Source of the DNA: Pseudoflavonifractor sp. AF19-9AC
GTDB lineage: Bacteria; Bacillota; Clostridia; Oscillospirales; Oscillospiraceae
Direction: 5' to 3'
Assembly: GCF_003478995.1 (NCBI RefSeq)
Contig: NZ_QUGI01000001.1
Location: 545,465 to 604,610, forward strand
Length of the DNA stretch: 59,146 bases
Shown here: one piece after another, positions 26,834-35,948 of the stretch
Position numbering within the stretch: position 1 is the stretch's first letter
Layout: every line of letters begins with the position of its first letter
Program-made: the position numbers and the translations under genes
Notes under the pieces: model-generated
Database searches by the model: none
Seen by the model: the letters and a program-made list of their open reading frames with translations, nothing else
Told to the model about the DNA's origin: nothing

Positions 26834-27799
26834 ATGCCATTGGTCACTACTACTGAGATGTTCAAGAAGGCCTATGACGGCGGTTACGCCATCGGCGCCT
26901 TCAATGTCAACAATATGGAAATCGTTCAGGGTATCACCGAGGCCGCTAAGGAGGTCAATGCTCCCCTGATCCTCCAGGTCTCCAAGGGTGCCCGCGCCTA
27001 TGCCAACCACACCTACCTGGTGAAGCTGGTGGAGGCCGCCATCATCGAGACCGGCCTGCCCATCTGTCTGCACCTGGACCACGGCGACAGCTTCGAGACC
27101 TGCAAGAGCTGCATCGACGGCGGCTTCACCTCCGTCATGATCGACGCCTCTTCCAAGCCCTTCGCTGAGAACATTGAGATCACCAAGAAGGTCGTGGAGT
27201 ATGCCCACGATCACGGCGTGGTGGTCGAGGCTGAGCTGGGCGCTCTGGCCGGCGTGGAGGACGAGGTCAACGTGTCCGCCGCCGACTCCCACTACACCCG
27301 TCCCGAAGAGGTGGAGGAGTTCGTCTCCAAGACCGGCTGTGACTCCCTGGCCATCGCCATCGGCACCAGCCACGGCGCTTACAAGTTCACCGCCGCTCAG
27401 TGTACCCGCAATGAGAAGGGCGAGCTGGTTCCCCCGCCCCTGCGCTTCGACATCCTGGACGAGGTCGTGAAGCGTCTGCCCGGCTTCCCCATCGTGCTCC
27501 ACGGCTCTTCCTCCGTGCCTCAGGAGTTCGTGAGAATGGTCAACGAGAACGGCGGCAAGATGCCCGATGCCGTCGGCATCCCCGAGGAGCAGCTGCGTCA
27601 GGCTGCCCGCGGCGCTGTCTGTAAGATCAACATCGACTCCGACCTGCGTCTGGCCATGACTGGTACCATCCGCAAGTTCTTCAACGAGCATCCCGACAAG
27701 TTCGATCCCCGTGAGTATCTGAAGCCCGCCCGTGCTGCCATCAAGGAACTGGTCAAGCACAAGCTGGTTTACGTGCTGGGCTGCGACGGTAAGGCCTAA
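26834..27799 (+). CDS. fba: Class II fructose-bisphosphate aldolase
   Basis: Zinc-dependent aldolase of glycolysis and gluconeogenesis, 321 residues. LHLDHGD (79-85) provides the catalytic Asp82 and zinc ligand His83; later zinc and phosphate-binding parts (SHGAYKF, VLHGSSS) are present. AAAAGGAG is nine bases before the ATG at 26834; an ATG nine bases earlier touches the ribosome site and is unlikely. Codon use is strongly biased, as expected for a highly expressed gene. Confidence 0.94.
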   Translation: MPLVTTTEMFKKAYDGGYAIGAFNVNNMEIVQGITEAAKEVNAPLILQVSKGARAYANHTYLVKLVEAAIIETGLPICLHLDHGDSFETCKSCIDGGFTSVMIDASSKPFAENIEITKKVVEYAHDHGVVVEAELGALAGVEDEVNVSAADSHYTRPEEVEEFVSKTGCDSLAIAIGTSHGAYKFTAAQCTRNEKGELVPPPLRFDILDEVVKRLPGFPIVLHGSSSVPQEFVRMVNENGGKMPDAVGIPEEQLRQAARGAVCKINIDSDLRLAMTGTIRKFFNEHPDKFDPREYLKPARAAIKELVKHKLVYVLGCDGKA

Positions 27800-27834
27800 T
27801 TGTGGTCTCCTGAGCAGAAGAAACCTAAAATGGT

Positions 27835-27870
27835 ACACGCCGCCGCGATTTTTCGCGGCGGCGTGTTTTT
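27835..27870 (+). terminator. fba terminator
   Basis: CACGCCGCCGCGA (27836-27848), short loop, CGCGGCGGCGTG (27854-27865), then TTTTT. Confidence 0.9.
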
Positions 27871-27939
27871 CGTTTGATGCAATTTACAGCCTGGATTGCA
27901 GAAATAGTCGGAACAGGGTCTGTTCCGGATTGTGTGGGA

Positions 27940-27968
27940 TTGACAAAGAAGAAAATTTGTGATAGTGT
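27940..27968 (+). promoter_or_regulatory. Promoter of the T-box/tyrS operon
   Basis: Perfect TTGACA (27940-27945), 17-base spacer, weaker TAGTGT (27963-27968) preceded by TG. A palindrome GGAACAG/CTGTTCC lies just upstream at 27910-27926. Confidence 0.55.
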
Positions 27969-27972
27969 TTGA

Positions 27973-28240
27973 ACACTGCGAGGAAAAGGAACAGTAACCG
28001 GACCACGCCCTGCCCAGAGAGCCCCCAGGATGGTGAAATGGGGGAGAGGGAGTCCGGCGAATACACCTTGGAGCAGCCGCCCCAACCGCTCAGGCGCAGT
28101 AGGGTATGGCCGGTCGCGCCCGTTATCGCGCAGGAGTCCAGAACTCCGTGAGGCACTTGCCGCGAGGCAAGGGCGAGCCAGAGGTGGTACCGCATATTTA
28201 TGCCCTCTGTCCCTGTTTGGGGACGGAGGGCTTTTGTTTT
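27973..28240 (+). promoter_or_regulatory. Tyrosine T-box leader with terminator
   Basis: A tRNA-sensing leader. Stem I is closed by CTGC/GCAG with CCGGAC/GTCCGG above it, carries the AGAGAG element (28017-28022) and the GGATGGTGAAA distal element, and shows TAC at 28062-28064 in the specifier loop, a Tyr codon. The antiterminator has the T-box GGTGGTACCGC (28183-28193), whose TGGT would pair with an ACCA tRNA end. The terminator hairpin GCCCTC-T-GTCCC/GGGAC-G-GAGGGC (28202-28231) is followed by TTTTGTTTT. Uncharged tRNA-Tyr should favour readthrough into the transporter and tyrS. Confidence 0.85.
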
Positions 28241-28261
28241 GGGAAGGGAGGGAGCGTCCCA

Positions 28262-29119
28262 ATGACGGCGGAGAAGCGAGGAACCTTGTTTGTCTTTGCG
28301 GCGGCGGTACTTTACAGCATCGGCGGGCTGTGCATCAAAGTGATCCCCTGGAACGGCATGTCCATCAATGGCGGCCGGACGGCCATCGCAGTGGTGGTGA
28401 TCGGAGCCTATCTGGCCCTGGTCCGGCATCCGTTAAAGATGAACCGCTGGGTACTGCTGGGGGCGGTGCTGGTGTTTGGAACCAACGCCCTGTTTTCTGT
28501 GGCCAATAAAATGACCACAGCGGCAAACGCCATTGTGCTGCAGTTTACTGCGCCGGTGTTTGTAATGCTGTTTTCCCTGATCCTGTTTCACCGTCGCCCC
28601 CAAAAGCTGGATGTGATTACCTGTGTGGTGGTTTTTGGCGGGATTTTATTCTTCTTTGTGGACAGCCTGGAGATGGGAGGGCAAGTGGGAAACGTCCTTG
28701 CCTTGATTTCCGGAATTGCCTATGCAGGTGTGTTCTGCTTAAACGAAATGCCGGAAGGTGACCCGATTGCATCGGTGTTCTGGGGAGATGTGATTTCCGC
28801 TCTGGCCGGGCTGCCGTTTCTGCTGCAGGAGACCCAGTTCCCGCCGGAGGCACTGATCAGTCTGGGCATTTTGGGGACATTTCAGGTTGCGCTGGCCTAT
28901 ATCTTCCTGTGCATTGGACTGAAGACCACCCCGCCGGTGACAGCCAGCCTGGTTTCCGGCATTGAGCCGGTACTCAATCCCATCCTGGTAGCAATATTTT
29001 ATGGAGAAACAGTGGGGCGATTTGCCCTGGCAGGCGCGGCTATTGTGATTGGCAGCGTGGTGACCTACAATGTACTGCGGGTCCGGGCCTCCGGAGATCA
29101 GGAGAAGAGCCCGGCCTGA
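28262..29119 (+). CDS. EamA/DMT-family transporter, possible tyrosine transporter
   Basis: A 285-residue protein with about ten membrane segments in two EamA repeats. The ATG at 28262 follows AAGGGAGGGAG and lies after the T-box terminator; in-frame codons upstream would fall in the leader RNA and are rejected. EamA proteins export or import small metabolites and cannot be assigned from sequence alone, but control by a Tyr-type T-box together with tyrS suggests tyrosine or a precursor as substrate (inference). Confidence 0.8.
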   Translation: MTAEKRGTLFVFAAAVLYSIGGLCIKVIPWNGMSINGGRTAIAVVVIGAYLALVRHPLKMNRWVLLGAVLVFGTNALFSVANKMTTAANAIVLQFTAPVFVMLFSLILFHRRPQKLDVITCVVVFGGILFFFVDSLEMGGQVGNVLALISGIAYAGVFCLNEMPEGDPIASVFWGDVISALAGLPFLLQETQFPPEALISLGILGTFQVALAYIFLCIGLKTTPPVTASLVSGIEPVLNPILVAIFYGETVGRFALAGAAIVIGSVVTYNVLRVRASGDQEKSPA

Positions 29120-29162
29120 GGAACATAAAAAGAACAAGTTAAAAATAAAAGGAGTAATGAAC

Positions 29163-30386
29163 ATGACCTGTTACGAGGAACTGAAGGCCCGGGGCCTCAT
29201 TGCCCAGGTGACCAACGAGGAGGAAATCTCCAAGATGATCAACGAGGGAAAGGCGGTCTTTTATATTGGCTTTGACCCCACCGCCGACTCCCTCCACGTG
29301 GGCCATTTCATGGCCCTGTGTCTGATGAAGCGCCTGCAGATGGCGGGCAACCGGCCCATCGCCCTCATCGGCGGCGGCACCGGCATGGTGGGCGACCCCT
29401 CTGGCCGCACCGACATGCGCTCCATGATGACCGTGGAGACCATCCAGCACAACTGCGACTGCTTCAAGAAGCAGATGGAGCGCTTCATTGAGTTCGGCGA
29501 GGGCAAGGCCATGATGCTCAACAACGCCGACTGGCTGATGAAGCTCAACTATATCGAGGTACTGCGGGATGTGGGCGCCTGCTTCAGCGTCAACAACATG
29601 CTCCGGGCCAAGTGCTACGAGCAGCGCATGGAGAAGGGTCTCTCCTTCCTGGAGTTCAACTATATGATTATGCAGTCCTACGACTTCTACTACCTGTTCC
29701 AGCACTACGGCTGCAACATGCAGTTCGGCGGCGACGACCAGTGGTCCAACATGCTGGGCGGCACCGAGCTCATTCGCCGCAAGCTGGGCAAGGACGCCCA
29801 CGCCATGACCATCACTCTGCTGCTCAACTCCGAGGGCAAGAAGATGGGAAAGACCGCCAAGGGCGCTGTGTGGCTGGATCCCAACAAGACCAGTCCCTAC
29901 GAGTTCTATCAGTACTGGCGCAACGTGGGCGATGACGATGTGCTCAAGTGCCTGCGTATGCTCACCTTCCTGCCTCTGGAGCAGATTGATGAGATGGACA
30001 AGTGGGAGGGCAGCCAGCTGAACACCGCCAAGGAGATCCTGGCCTTTGAGCTCACGAAGCTGGTCCACGGCGAGGAAGAGGCCAAGAAGGCCCAGGATGC
30101 CGCCAAGGCACTCTTTGTGGGCGGCGGCGACATGTCCAACGTGCCTGCCACCAAGCTGACCGAGGAGAACCTCACCGACGGTTCCATCGGCATTCTGGAC
30201 CTGATGGTGGCCTGCAAGCTGGCCCCCTCCAAGAAGGAGGCCCGCCGTCTGGTGGAGCAGGGCGGTGTGGAAGTCAACGGTGAGAAGGTGCCTGCTGCCA
30301 CCGTCAGCTACACGGCCGCTGACCTGGCGGGTGACGGTCTGATGGGGAAGAAGGGCAAGAAGGGCTTCCACCGGGTACAGATGTAA
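29163..30386 (+). CDS. tyrS: Tyrosyl-tRNA synthetase
   Basis: A 407-residue class I synthetase. The HIGH motif appears as HVGH (45-48), KMSKS as KMGKT (227-231), and the C-terminal S4-like RNA-binding domain includes ARRLVEQGGVEVNGEKV. AAAAGGAG fits the ATG at 29163 (eight bases) better than that at 29157 (two bases). It has no terminator from the transporter gene upstream, so the T-box controls both. Confidence 0.94.
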   Translation: MTCYEELKARGLIAQVTNEEEISKMINEGKAVFYIGFDPTADSLHVGHFMALCLMKRLQMAGNRPIALIGGGTGMVGDPSGRTDMRSMMTVETIQHNCDCFKKQMERFIEFGEGKAMMLNNADWLMKLNYIEVLRDVGACFSVNNMLRAKCYEQRMEKGLSFLEFNYMIMQSYDFYYLFQHYGCNMQFGGDDQWSNMLGGTELIRRKLGKDAHAMTITLLLNSEGKKMGKTAKGAVWLDPNKTSPYEFYQYWRNVGDDDVLKCLRMLTFLPLEQIDEMDKWEGSQLNTAKEILAFELTKLVHGEEEAKKAQDAAKALFVGGGDMSNVPATKLTEENLTDGSIGILDLMVACKLAPSKKEARRLVEQGGVEVNGEKVPAATVSYTAADLAGDGLMGKKGKKGFHRVQM

Positions 30387-30407
30387 ACATAGCAGCACAA
30401 AGCAGAA

Positions 30408-30446
30408 AAGAGGTGCGGGACCAAAGGTCCCGCACCTCTTCATTTT
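30408..30446. terminator. Bidirectional terminator between tyrS and ackA
   Basis: AAGAGGTGCGGGACC (30408-30422) and GGTCCCGCACCTCTT (30426-30440), T-rich on both sides. Confidence 0.85.
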
Positions 30447-30469
30447 TGTTACGCCTGGTCAGCAGGCAA

Positions 30470-31666
30470 TCAGCCCTTGACGATGGCGGCGGTGTCCACG
30501 GCGATCATCAGTTCCTCATTGGTGGGGATGACCAGCACACGCACCTTGGCGTCGTCGGCGGAGACGTCCATCTCCTGGCCGCGGACCTTGTTCTTCTCGG
30601 GGTCCAGCTTCACGCCCATGTACTCCAGGCCGGACACGCTGTCCGCGCGGGTCTCGGGGCCGTTCTCGCCCACACCGGCAGTGAAGATGATGGCATCCAC
30701 GCCGCCCATAGCGGCAGCATAAGCGCCGATGTACTTCTTCACGCTGTAGCAGAACACATCCAGAGCCAGCTGTGCCTGAACGTTGCCCTTGGGGGCGGCA
30801 TCCTCCAGATCGCGGAAGTCGGAGGACACGCCGGAGATGCCCAGCACGCCGGACTTCTTGTTCAGAACGTTCAGAGCCTCATCAATGTTCCAGCCGTGCT
30901 TGTGCATCAGGTACTCCAGAATGCCGGCATCGATGTCGCCGCAGCGGGTGCCCATGGGGAGACCGGCCAGGGGGGTGAAGCCCATGGAGGTGTCCACGCT
31001 CTTGCCGCCGTCGATGGCAGTGATGGAGGAGCCGTTGCCCAGGTGGCAGGAGATAATCTTCAGCTCCTCAATGGGCTTGCCCAGCATGGCGGCGGCCCGC
31101 TGGGAGACATACTTGTGGGAGGTGCCGTGGAAGCCGTAGCGGCGGACCTTGTCCTCCTTGTAGTACTCATAGGGCAGAGCGTAGGTGTAGGCCACAGGGG
31201 GCATGGTCTGATGGAAGGCGGTGTCGAACACGGCCACCATGGGGGTGTCGGGCATGAGGGCCTGGCAGGCCTTGATGCCGATGATGTTGGCGGGGTTGTG
31301 CAGAGGAGCCAGGGGGTTGCACTCCTCGATGGTGGCCATCACCTCATCGGTGATGAGCACGGACTTGGCAAACTTCTCGCCGCCGTGCACCACGCGGTGA
31401 CCCACAGCGTCGATCTCCTTCATGGAGCCGATCACGCCCTTCTCCGGATCCACCAGAGCGTTCAGAACAGCCTGGATGGCCTCAGAGTGGGTGGGCATCG
31501 CCACATCGGCAGCCTTGATGGGATCCTTGCCGGTGGGCTTGTAGGTGAACTTGCCGTCAATGCCGATGCGCTCGCACAGACCCTTGGCCAGTACCTCCTG
31601 GGTCTCAGGATTGAGCAGCTGGTACTTCAGAGAAGAACTGCCGGCGTTGATAACCAGAATGTTCAT
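30470..31666 (-). CDS. ackA: Acetate kinase
   Basis: A 398-residue enzyme that converts acetyl phosphate and ADP to acetate and ATP in fermentation. The ASKHA signature [11 protein letters not shown] is at residues 7-17, and [21 protein letters not shown] and HLGNGSS are present. AAGGAGT precedes the start on the minus strand. No pta is adjacent. The gene is divergent from tmcAL, whose product uses acetate. Confidence 0.95.
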   Translation of the reverse strand: MNILVINAGSSSLKYQLLNPETQEVLAKGLCERIGIDGKFTYKPTGKDPIKAADVAMPTHSEAIQAVLNALVDPEKGVIGSMKEIDAVGHRVVHGGEKFAKSVLITDEVMATIEECNPLAPLHNPANIIGIKACQALMPDTPMVAVFDTAFHQTMPPVAYTYALPYEYYKEDKVRRYGFHGTSHKYVSQRAAAMLGKPIEELKIISCHLGNGSSITAIDGGKSVDTSMGFTPLAGLPMGTRCGDIDAGILEYLMHKHGWNIDEALNVLNKKSGVLGISGVSSDFRDLEDAAPKGNVQAQLALDVFCYSVKKYIGAYAAAMGGVDAIIFTAGVGENGPETRADSVSGLEYMGVKLDPEKNKVRGQEMDVSADDAKVRVLVIPTNEELMIAVDTAAIVKG

Positions 31667-31708
31667 GGGAATCGAACTCCTTCACAAATCAAATTTACAA
31701 AGTTATGG

Positions 31709-31737
31709 TTGTGTTGCACTCTGGGATGGTTTACAAT
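31709..31737 (+). promoter_or_regulatory. tmcAL promoter
   Basis: TTGTGT (31709-31714), 17-base spacer, TACAAT (31732-31737). The leader to the TTG start is about 100 bases. Confidence 0.5.
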
Positions 31738-31846
31738 AAAATATCATCCCCATCGTGATTCCTATTCTAATCCATTTCTCCAAGAAGGACAACCGCTTTT
31801 TTTGAAAAAGCCCAAGTTTTTCTTTGGACCAGGGAGGTGTGCCCCC

Positions 31847-33055
31847 TTGCCGAATGTGGGAATTGTAGCGGAATATAATCCATTTCACACCGGACATGCC
31901 TATCAGATCAACCAAACCCGCCGGATGGTGGGCTGGGAGTCGGCTGTGGTAGCAGTTATGAGCGGAAACTGGGTCCAGCAAGCTGACTGCGCCGTGGCGG
32001 ACAAGTGGACCCGGGCCAGGCTGGCCCTGATGAGCGGCGTGGATCTGGTGCTGGAGCTGCCCACGGTGTGGGCCACCGCCTCGGCGGAGGCCTTTGCCCG
32101 GGGAGCGGTGGCCATTCTGGAAGGCTGCGGCGTGGTGGACGTGCTGTCCTTCGGCAGCGAGTGCGGTCAGGTCCCGCCCTTGGCCCAGGCCGCGGAGTGC
32201 CTGGACAGTCCGGCCTACCGCTGGGAGCTAGCCCGCTGCCTGGCGGATGGGTGCTCCTTTGCTGCCGCCCGGCAGGAGGCGGTTGGGATCCTTCTGGGGA
32301 AGGAGACCGCCGAACTCCTGTCTACCCCCAACAACAACCTGGGCGTGGAGTATCTTCGGGCCCTTCGGGGGATGGAGAGCCGGATCCGGCCGGTCACCGT
32401 TCAGCGGGCGGGGGATCCCCACGGAACTTTACGCCAGGAGGGAGCCCGGTCACGCTTCCTCTCCGCCACACAGATTCGGGGCTATCTGAAGGAGGAGCGG
32501 TGGGGTCTGGCCCGGCCCTACCTTCCGCCGGGTACCACGGAGGTGTTGAAGGAGTCCTGGAACGGATTTCCCAGTCTGTCCCACCTGGAGCGGGCCATGC
32601 TGGCAAAGGTGCGCACTATGGAAGGGGAGGACTGGGCGGCGCTGCCGGACAGCGGAGCGTCGGAGGGACTGCCCCGGCGGCTGGTGGGAGCGGGGCGTCA
32701 GGCCTGTTCCATGGAGGAGTTTTTCGCGCTGGCCAAGACCAAGCGCTACTCCCACGCCCGCCTGCGTCGGCTGGCCCTGCGGGCCCTCTTGGGGATCGGA
32801 CGGGAGAATATACCATACAGCCCGCCTTATGTACGGGTGTTGGGATTCAACAGCCGGGGACAAAACCTCCTCCGGGAGATGCGGGAGCGGGCCAGCCTTC
32901 CGGTTCTGACCAAGCCGGCCCATGCCCATCGGCTGGACCCGGTGGGGCGGCAGCTCTTTGAGCTGGAGGCCCGGTGCACCGACCTATATGACCTCTGTCT
33001 GGAGACCATCCAGACCCCGGGGCGGGAGTGGACCACCGGGCCGATACGGCTGTGA
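31847..33055 (+). CDS. tmcAL: tRNA(Met) cytidine acetate ligase
   Basis: Homologue of Bacillus YlbM/TmcAL, which uses acetate and ATP to make N4-acetylcytidine at position 34 of elongator tRNA-Met. The 402-residue protein begins PNVGIVAEYNPFHTGHAY with the nucleotidyltransferase HTGH at 14-17, then AVMSGNWVQQ and DKWTRARLAL. The TTG at 31847 has GGGAGG nine bases upstream; the in-frame stretch further left, which overlaps ackA, is a shadow. The C-terminal half is helical. Confidence 0.88.
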   Translation: MPNVGIVAEYNPFHTGHAYQINQTRRMVGWESAVVAVMSGNWVQQADCAVADKWTRARLALMSGVDLVLELPTVWATASAEAFARGAVAILEGCGVVDVLSFGSECGQVPPLAQAAECLDSPAYRWELARCLADGCSFAAARQEAVGILLGKETAELLSTPNNNLGVEYLRALRGMESRIRPVTVQRAGDPHGTLRQEGARSRFLSATQIRGYLKEERWGLARPYLPPGTTEVLKESWNGFPSLSHLERAMLAKVRTMEGEDWAALPDSGASEGLPRRLVGAGRQACSMEEFFALAKTKRYSHARLRRLALRALLGIGRENIPYSPPYVRVLGFNSRGQNLLREMRERASLPVLTKPAHAHRLDPVGRQLFELEARCTDLYDLCLETIQTPGREWTTGPIRL

Positions 33056-33090
33056 GGGCGTCAAAGACCACAGAGAAATAGGAGCAAACC

Positions 33091-34191
33091 ATGAAAACAA
33101 AGAAGGAACGACTGATTGGGCCGGGGCTGCTGGCAGCGCTGCTGCTTCCGCTGGTGCTGGTGGGCCTCTTTTATCTGGTCATTCAAAAGCAGGCGTGGAT
33201 CAGCGGCTGGGTGTTTGGTGTGATGGCCCCCCTGGAGCAGGCCCTGGGTCGCTTCTGGTCGCTGCTGCCCTTTTCAGTGGCGGAGGTGCTGACCGCCCTG
33301 TTTTTGGCAGGCAGCGTGGCGTGGATTATATGGACCGCGGTGGATGGAATCCGCCGGCGGAGCGGGCGGCAGACCCTGCGCCGGGTACTGGCCCTTGCCT
33401 CCGCCTGGCTCTGGTTATGGTGCGGCCTGTGCTGGCTCTGGGACGGGGCCTATTACGCCGATACCTTTGCCCAGCGCGCCGGGCTGGAGACATCGACCTA
33501 TTCGGTGGACGAGCTGGCTTCCGTCACCACTTATTTTGCCCGGCAGGCAGCCGCCCTGTCTGACCAGGTGGCACGGGACGGTGAGGGACACTTCAGCGAG
33601 GACCTGGCGGACTGCTTTGAGGCGGGACCGGAGGCATATGAAAACTTGTCAAGGGAATTTCCTTGTCTCGATATAACGGCTGTCCGAGCCAAACCTCTGA
33701 TGTGTTCCCGGCTTCAGAGCATCCTGGGCTTTACTGGCGTCTACTTTCCTTTTACCGGAGAGGCCAATGTGAATGTGGATGCTCCCGCCTGTCTCGTTCC
33801 GGCTACCATCGCCCATGAGATGGCCCACCAGCGTATGGTGGCCTCGGAGCTGGAGGCCAACTTCGTGGGCATTGCCGCCTGTGTCACCAGCGACAATGTA
33901 GTCTTTCAGTATTCCGGCTACCTTATGGGGCTCATTCAGTTGTGCAATGCCCTCTACCCGGTAGATGCCCAGGCTTGGCAGACCATCGTGCAGGAGTGTT
34001 TTACCACCGAGTTAGCAGCTGACTGGAACGACAACAACGCCTATTGGGCGGCTCTGGAGTCCCCGGTGGAAGAGGCAGCAGAACAGGCCTATGACTCCTT
34101 CCTGAAAGGAAACGGCCAGGAACTGGGCATGCGGTCCTACGGGGCCTGTGTAGACCTGCTGGTGGCCTACTTTGCTCCCCAGGCAGAATAA
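33091..34191 (+). CDS. DUF3810 family membrane metallopeptidase-like protein
   Basis: A 366-residue protein with three membrane segments in the first 130 residues and a large domain carrying HEMAHQR (HExxH at 242-246) with a following glutamate-rich helix (SELEANF), the layout of zincin metallopeptidases. DUF3810 members are common in Clostridia and have no proven function; proteolysis at the outer face of the membrane is a reasonable guess. It follows tmcAL by 35 bases and ends at a terminator. Confidence 0.8.
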   Translation: MKTKKERLIGPGLLAALLLPLVLVGLFYLVIQKQAWISGWVFGVMAPLEQALGRFWSLLPFSVAEVLTALFLAGSVAWIIWTAVDGIRRRSGRQTLRRVLALASAWLWLWCGLCWLWDGAYYADTFAQRAGLETSTYSVDELASVTTYFARQAAALSDQVARDGEGHFSEDLADCFEAGPEAYENLSREFPCLDITAVRAKPLMCSRLQSILGFTGVYFPFTGEANVNVDAPACLVPATIAHEMAHQRMVASELEANFVGIAACVTSDNVVFQYSGYLMGLIQLCNALYPVDAQAWQTIVQECFTTELAADWNDNNAYWAALESPVEEAAEQAYDSFLKGNGQELGMRSYGACVDLLVAYFAPQAE

Positions 34192-34200
34192 GAAATGAAA

Positions 34201-34230
34201 AATCCCCGGACCAGACGGTCCGGGGATTTT
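34201..34230. terminator. Bidirectional terminator
   Basis: AATCCCCGGACC (34201-34212) and GGTCCGGGGATT (34217-34228), between convergent genes. Confidence 0.85.
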
Positions 34231-34243
34231 GTTGTGTCAGGTG

Positions 34244-35674
34244 TTACACGGGGGTAAAGAAGGTGGCCAGCTGGCCCAGGAGAATCATCAGCATTCCGGC
34301 GGGGGCCACGAAGCGGATGCAGAAGGAGTAGAAGGCGAAGAGCCGGTTGCCGAAGCGGTTGCCCTCCACACAGACCTCCTCACGGACCAGCTTGGGGCCG
34401 ATGACCCAGCCCACCAGAATGGACATGATGAGCGCGCCCAGAGGCATGGCCACACCCTCGGAGATGAAGTCCATGAAGTCCAGCCAGGAAGAGGAGAGGC
34501 TCAGCCCGGCCTCGTGGAAGGGAATCCACAGACCATTGGAGCCCAGGCCGTCTGCCGCCACCAGGGTGGCCTCCACCATGACAGCCAGACACACCAGACC
34601 CACAATTTTGCCCCGGCTGCCGTGGCGGCCCTTGATGGCGGCCCGATCCAGGAAGAAGGTGACCAGCACCTCCACCAGAGCGATGGCCGAGGTAATGGCG
34701 GCCAGGGAGACCAGCAGATAGAAGAGAATGCCGAACAGCGGTCCCAGGGGGCCCATGGCGTTGAACACATCCTGAAGGGTGATGAAAAGCAGCTTGGGAC
34801 CGGACAGCTCCGCGCCGGAGCCGCCCAGAGCGAAGGAGGCGGGAAGAACGGCCACGCCGGCCATGATGGCCACCAGGGTGTCGGAGACAATGACGAGGAC
34901 CGAGTTTTTAATGAGGCTCTCCTTCTTGCTCAGGTAGGAGCCGTAGGTGACGGTGATGCCCATGGCCAGGGAGAGGGAGAAGAACATCTGCCCGCCGGCA
35001 GCGGAGAGTACGCTGAGGAAGTTCTCCTTGAGCGGGGCGAAGTTGGGAGCGAACATGAACTTCAGCCCCTCCACGGCTCCTGGCAGGGTGACCGAGCGGA
35101 GGATGACAATGACCAGCATAATAAACAGTGCGGGCATTCCCACCTTGTTAAAGCGCTCAATGCCGTCCTTGATGCCGCCCCGGATGATAAAGTAGCAGGC
35201 GGCAATGAAGAGGAAGGTGAAGAGAATGGAGACAGGCTGGTTGGTGAGCATGTCCTGGAAGGACTCAGCACCGGAGAGATGGGAAATCTGCGTCAGCCCC
35301 ACCAGCTCCGAAAAATTGAGTACCATGTACTGCACGCAGTAGCCGCCTAGCACGGTGTAAAAGCTGAGGATCAGGAAGGGGGAGAGCATGGCCAGCCATC
35401 CGATGAAGGTGCCCCAGCGGCCGCAGACACTCTGGTAGCTGACCAGAACACTCCGACCAACTTTGCGGCCAATGGCCAGCTCAGAGAGCATAATGACAAA
35501 GCCAATGGTAGCGGCTAAAATGAGGTAAATAACCAGAAAGGCGAAGCCGCCATTTTTTCCCATTTTGTTGGGAAAGGCCCAGATGTTGCCCAGGCCCACT
35601 GCGGCACCTACGGTGGCCATTAAGAAGCCAAGGTTGCTGCCCCACTGGCCGCGGTGATGGTGGTGGTGTTCCAT
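34244..35674 (-). CDS. Sodium:neurotransmitter symporter family (NSS) transporter
   Basis: A 476-residue sodium-coupled importer with about eleven to twelve membrane segments, likely for an amino acid. The NSS signature in the first helix, GAAVGLGNIWAFP, is intact, and GGGAFLVIY-type residues appear as GGFAFLVIY. The start has GGAGG ten bases upstream. Oddly, the natural N-terminus is MEHHHHHRGQW, five histidines in a row. Substrate is unknown. Confidence 0.88.
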   Translation of the reverse strand: MEHHHHHRGQWGSNLGFLMATVGAAVGLGNIWAFPNKMGKNGGFAFLVIYLILAATIGFVIMLSELAIGRKVGRSVLVSYQSVCGRWGTFIGWLAMLSPFLILSFYTVLGGYCVQYMVLNFSELVGLTQISHLSGAESFQDMLTNQPVSILFTFLFIAACYFIIRGGIKDGIERFNKVGMPALFIMLVIVILRSVTLPGAVEGLKFMFAPNFAPLKENFLSVLSAAGGQMFFSLSLAMGITVTYGSYLSKKESLIKNSVLVIVSDTLVAIMAGVAVLPASFALGGSGAELSGPKLLFITLQDVFNAMGPLGPLFGILFYLLVSLAAITSAIALVEVLVTFFLDRAAIKGRHGSRGKIVGLVCLAVMVEATLVAADGLGSNGLWIPFHEAGLSLSSSWLDFMDFISEGVAMPLGALIMSILVGWVIGPKLVREEVCVEGNRFGNRLFAFYSFCIRFVAPAGMLMILLGQLATFFTPV

Positions 35675-35737
35675 AAAAACAGACCTCCTGCGTGATTCAT
35701 TCCTTTACCTTGCCCCAAATCGAGCGGAATAGCCAAT

Positions 35738-35766
35738 ATTTTAGCAGGAAGCGGAAGATAAGTCAA
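35738..35766 (-). promoter_or_regulatory. Promoter of the NSS transporter gene
   Basis: Minus strand: TTGACT (35761-35766), 17-base spacer, TAAAAT (35738-35743). Confidence 0.65.
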
Positions 35767-35865
35767 CACAGAACGGGAGAAAATTGTCGAAACTGCACAA
35801 GATTTGAGTGCAAACACAGGGCGTACAGAGGCGGGAAAGATTTCACGCTTTGTTGGATGGAAGTC

Positions 35866-35894
35866 TTGCGGCCTGGGCCGGTCCATATTATAAT
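35866..35894 (+). promoter_or_regulatory. Malic enzyme promoter
   Basis: TTGCGG (35866-35871), 17-base spacer, TATAAT (35889-35894). Confidence 0.65.
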
Positions 35895-35948
35895 GGGAAC
35901 GAAATGTTGCGCGTGTCAGGCCAACAGAAAGAAAGCGAGGTTGTATTG

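Noticed and set aside
30413..31846. A long in-frame extension making an 880-residue plus-strand protein that ends in TmcAL
   Set aside because: The first 478 codons are antisense to ackA, and a TTG with a ribosome site gives the normal TmcAL start.
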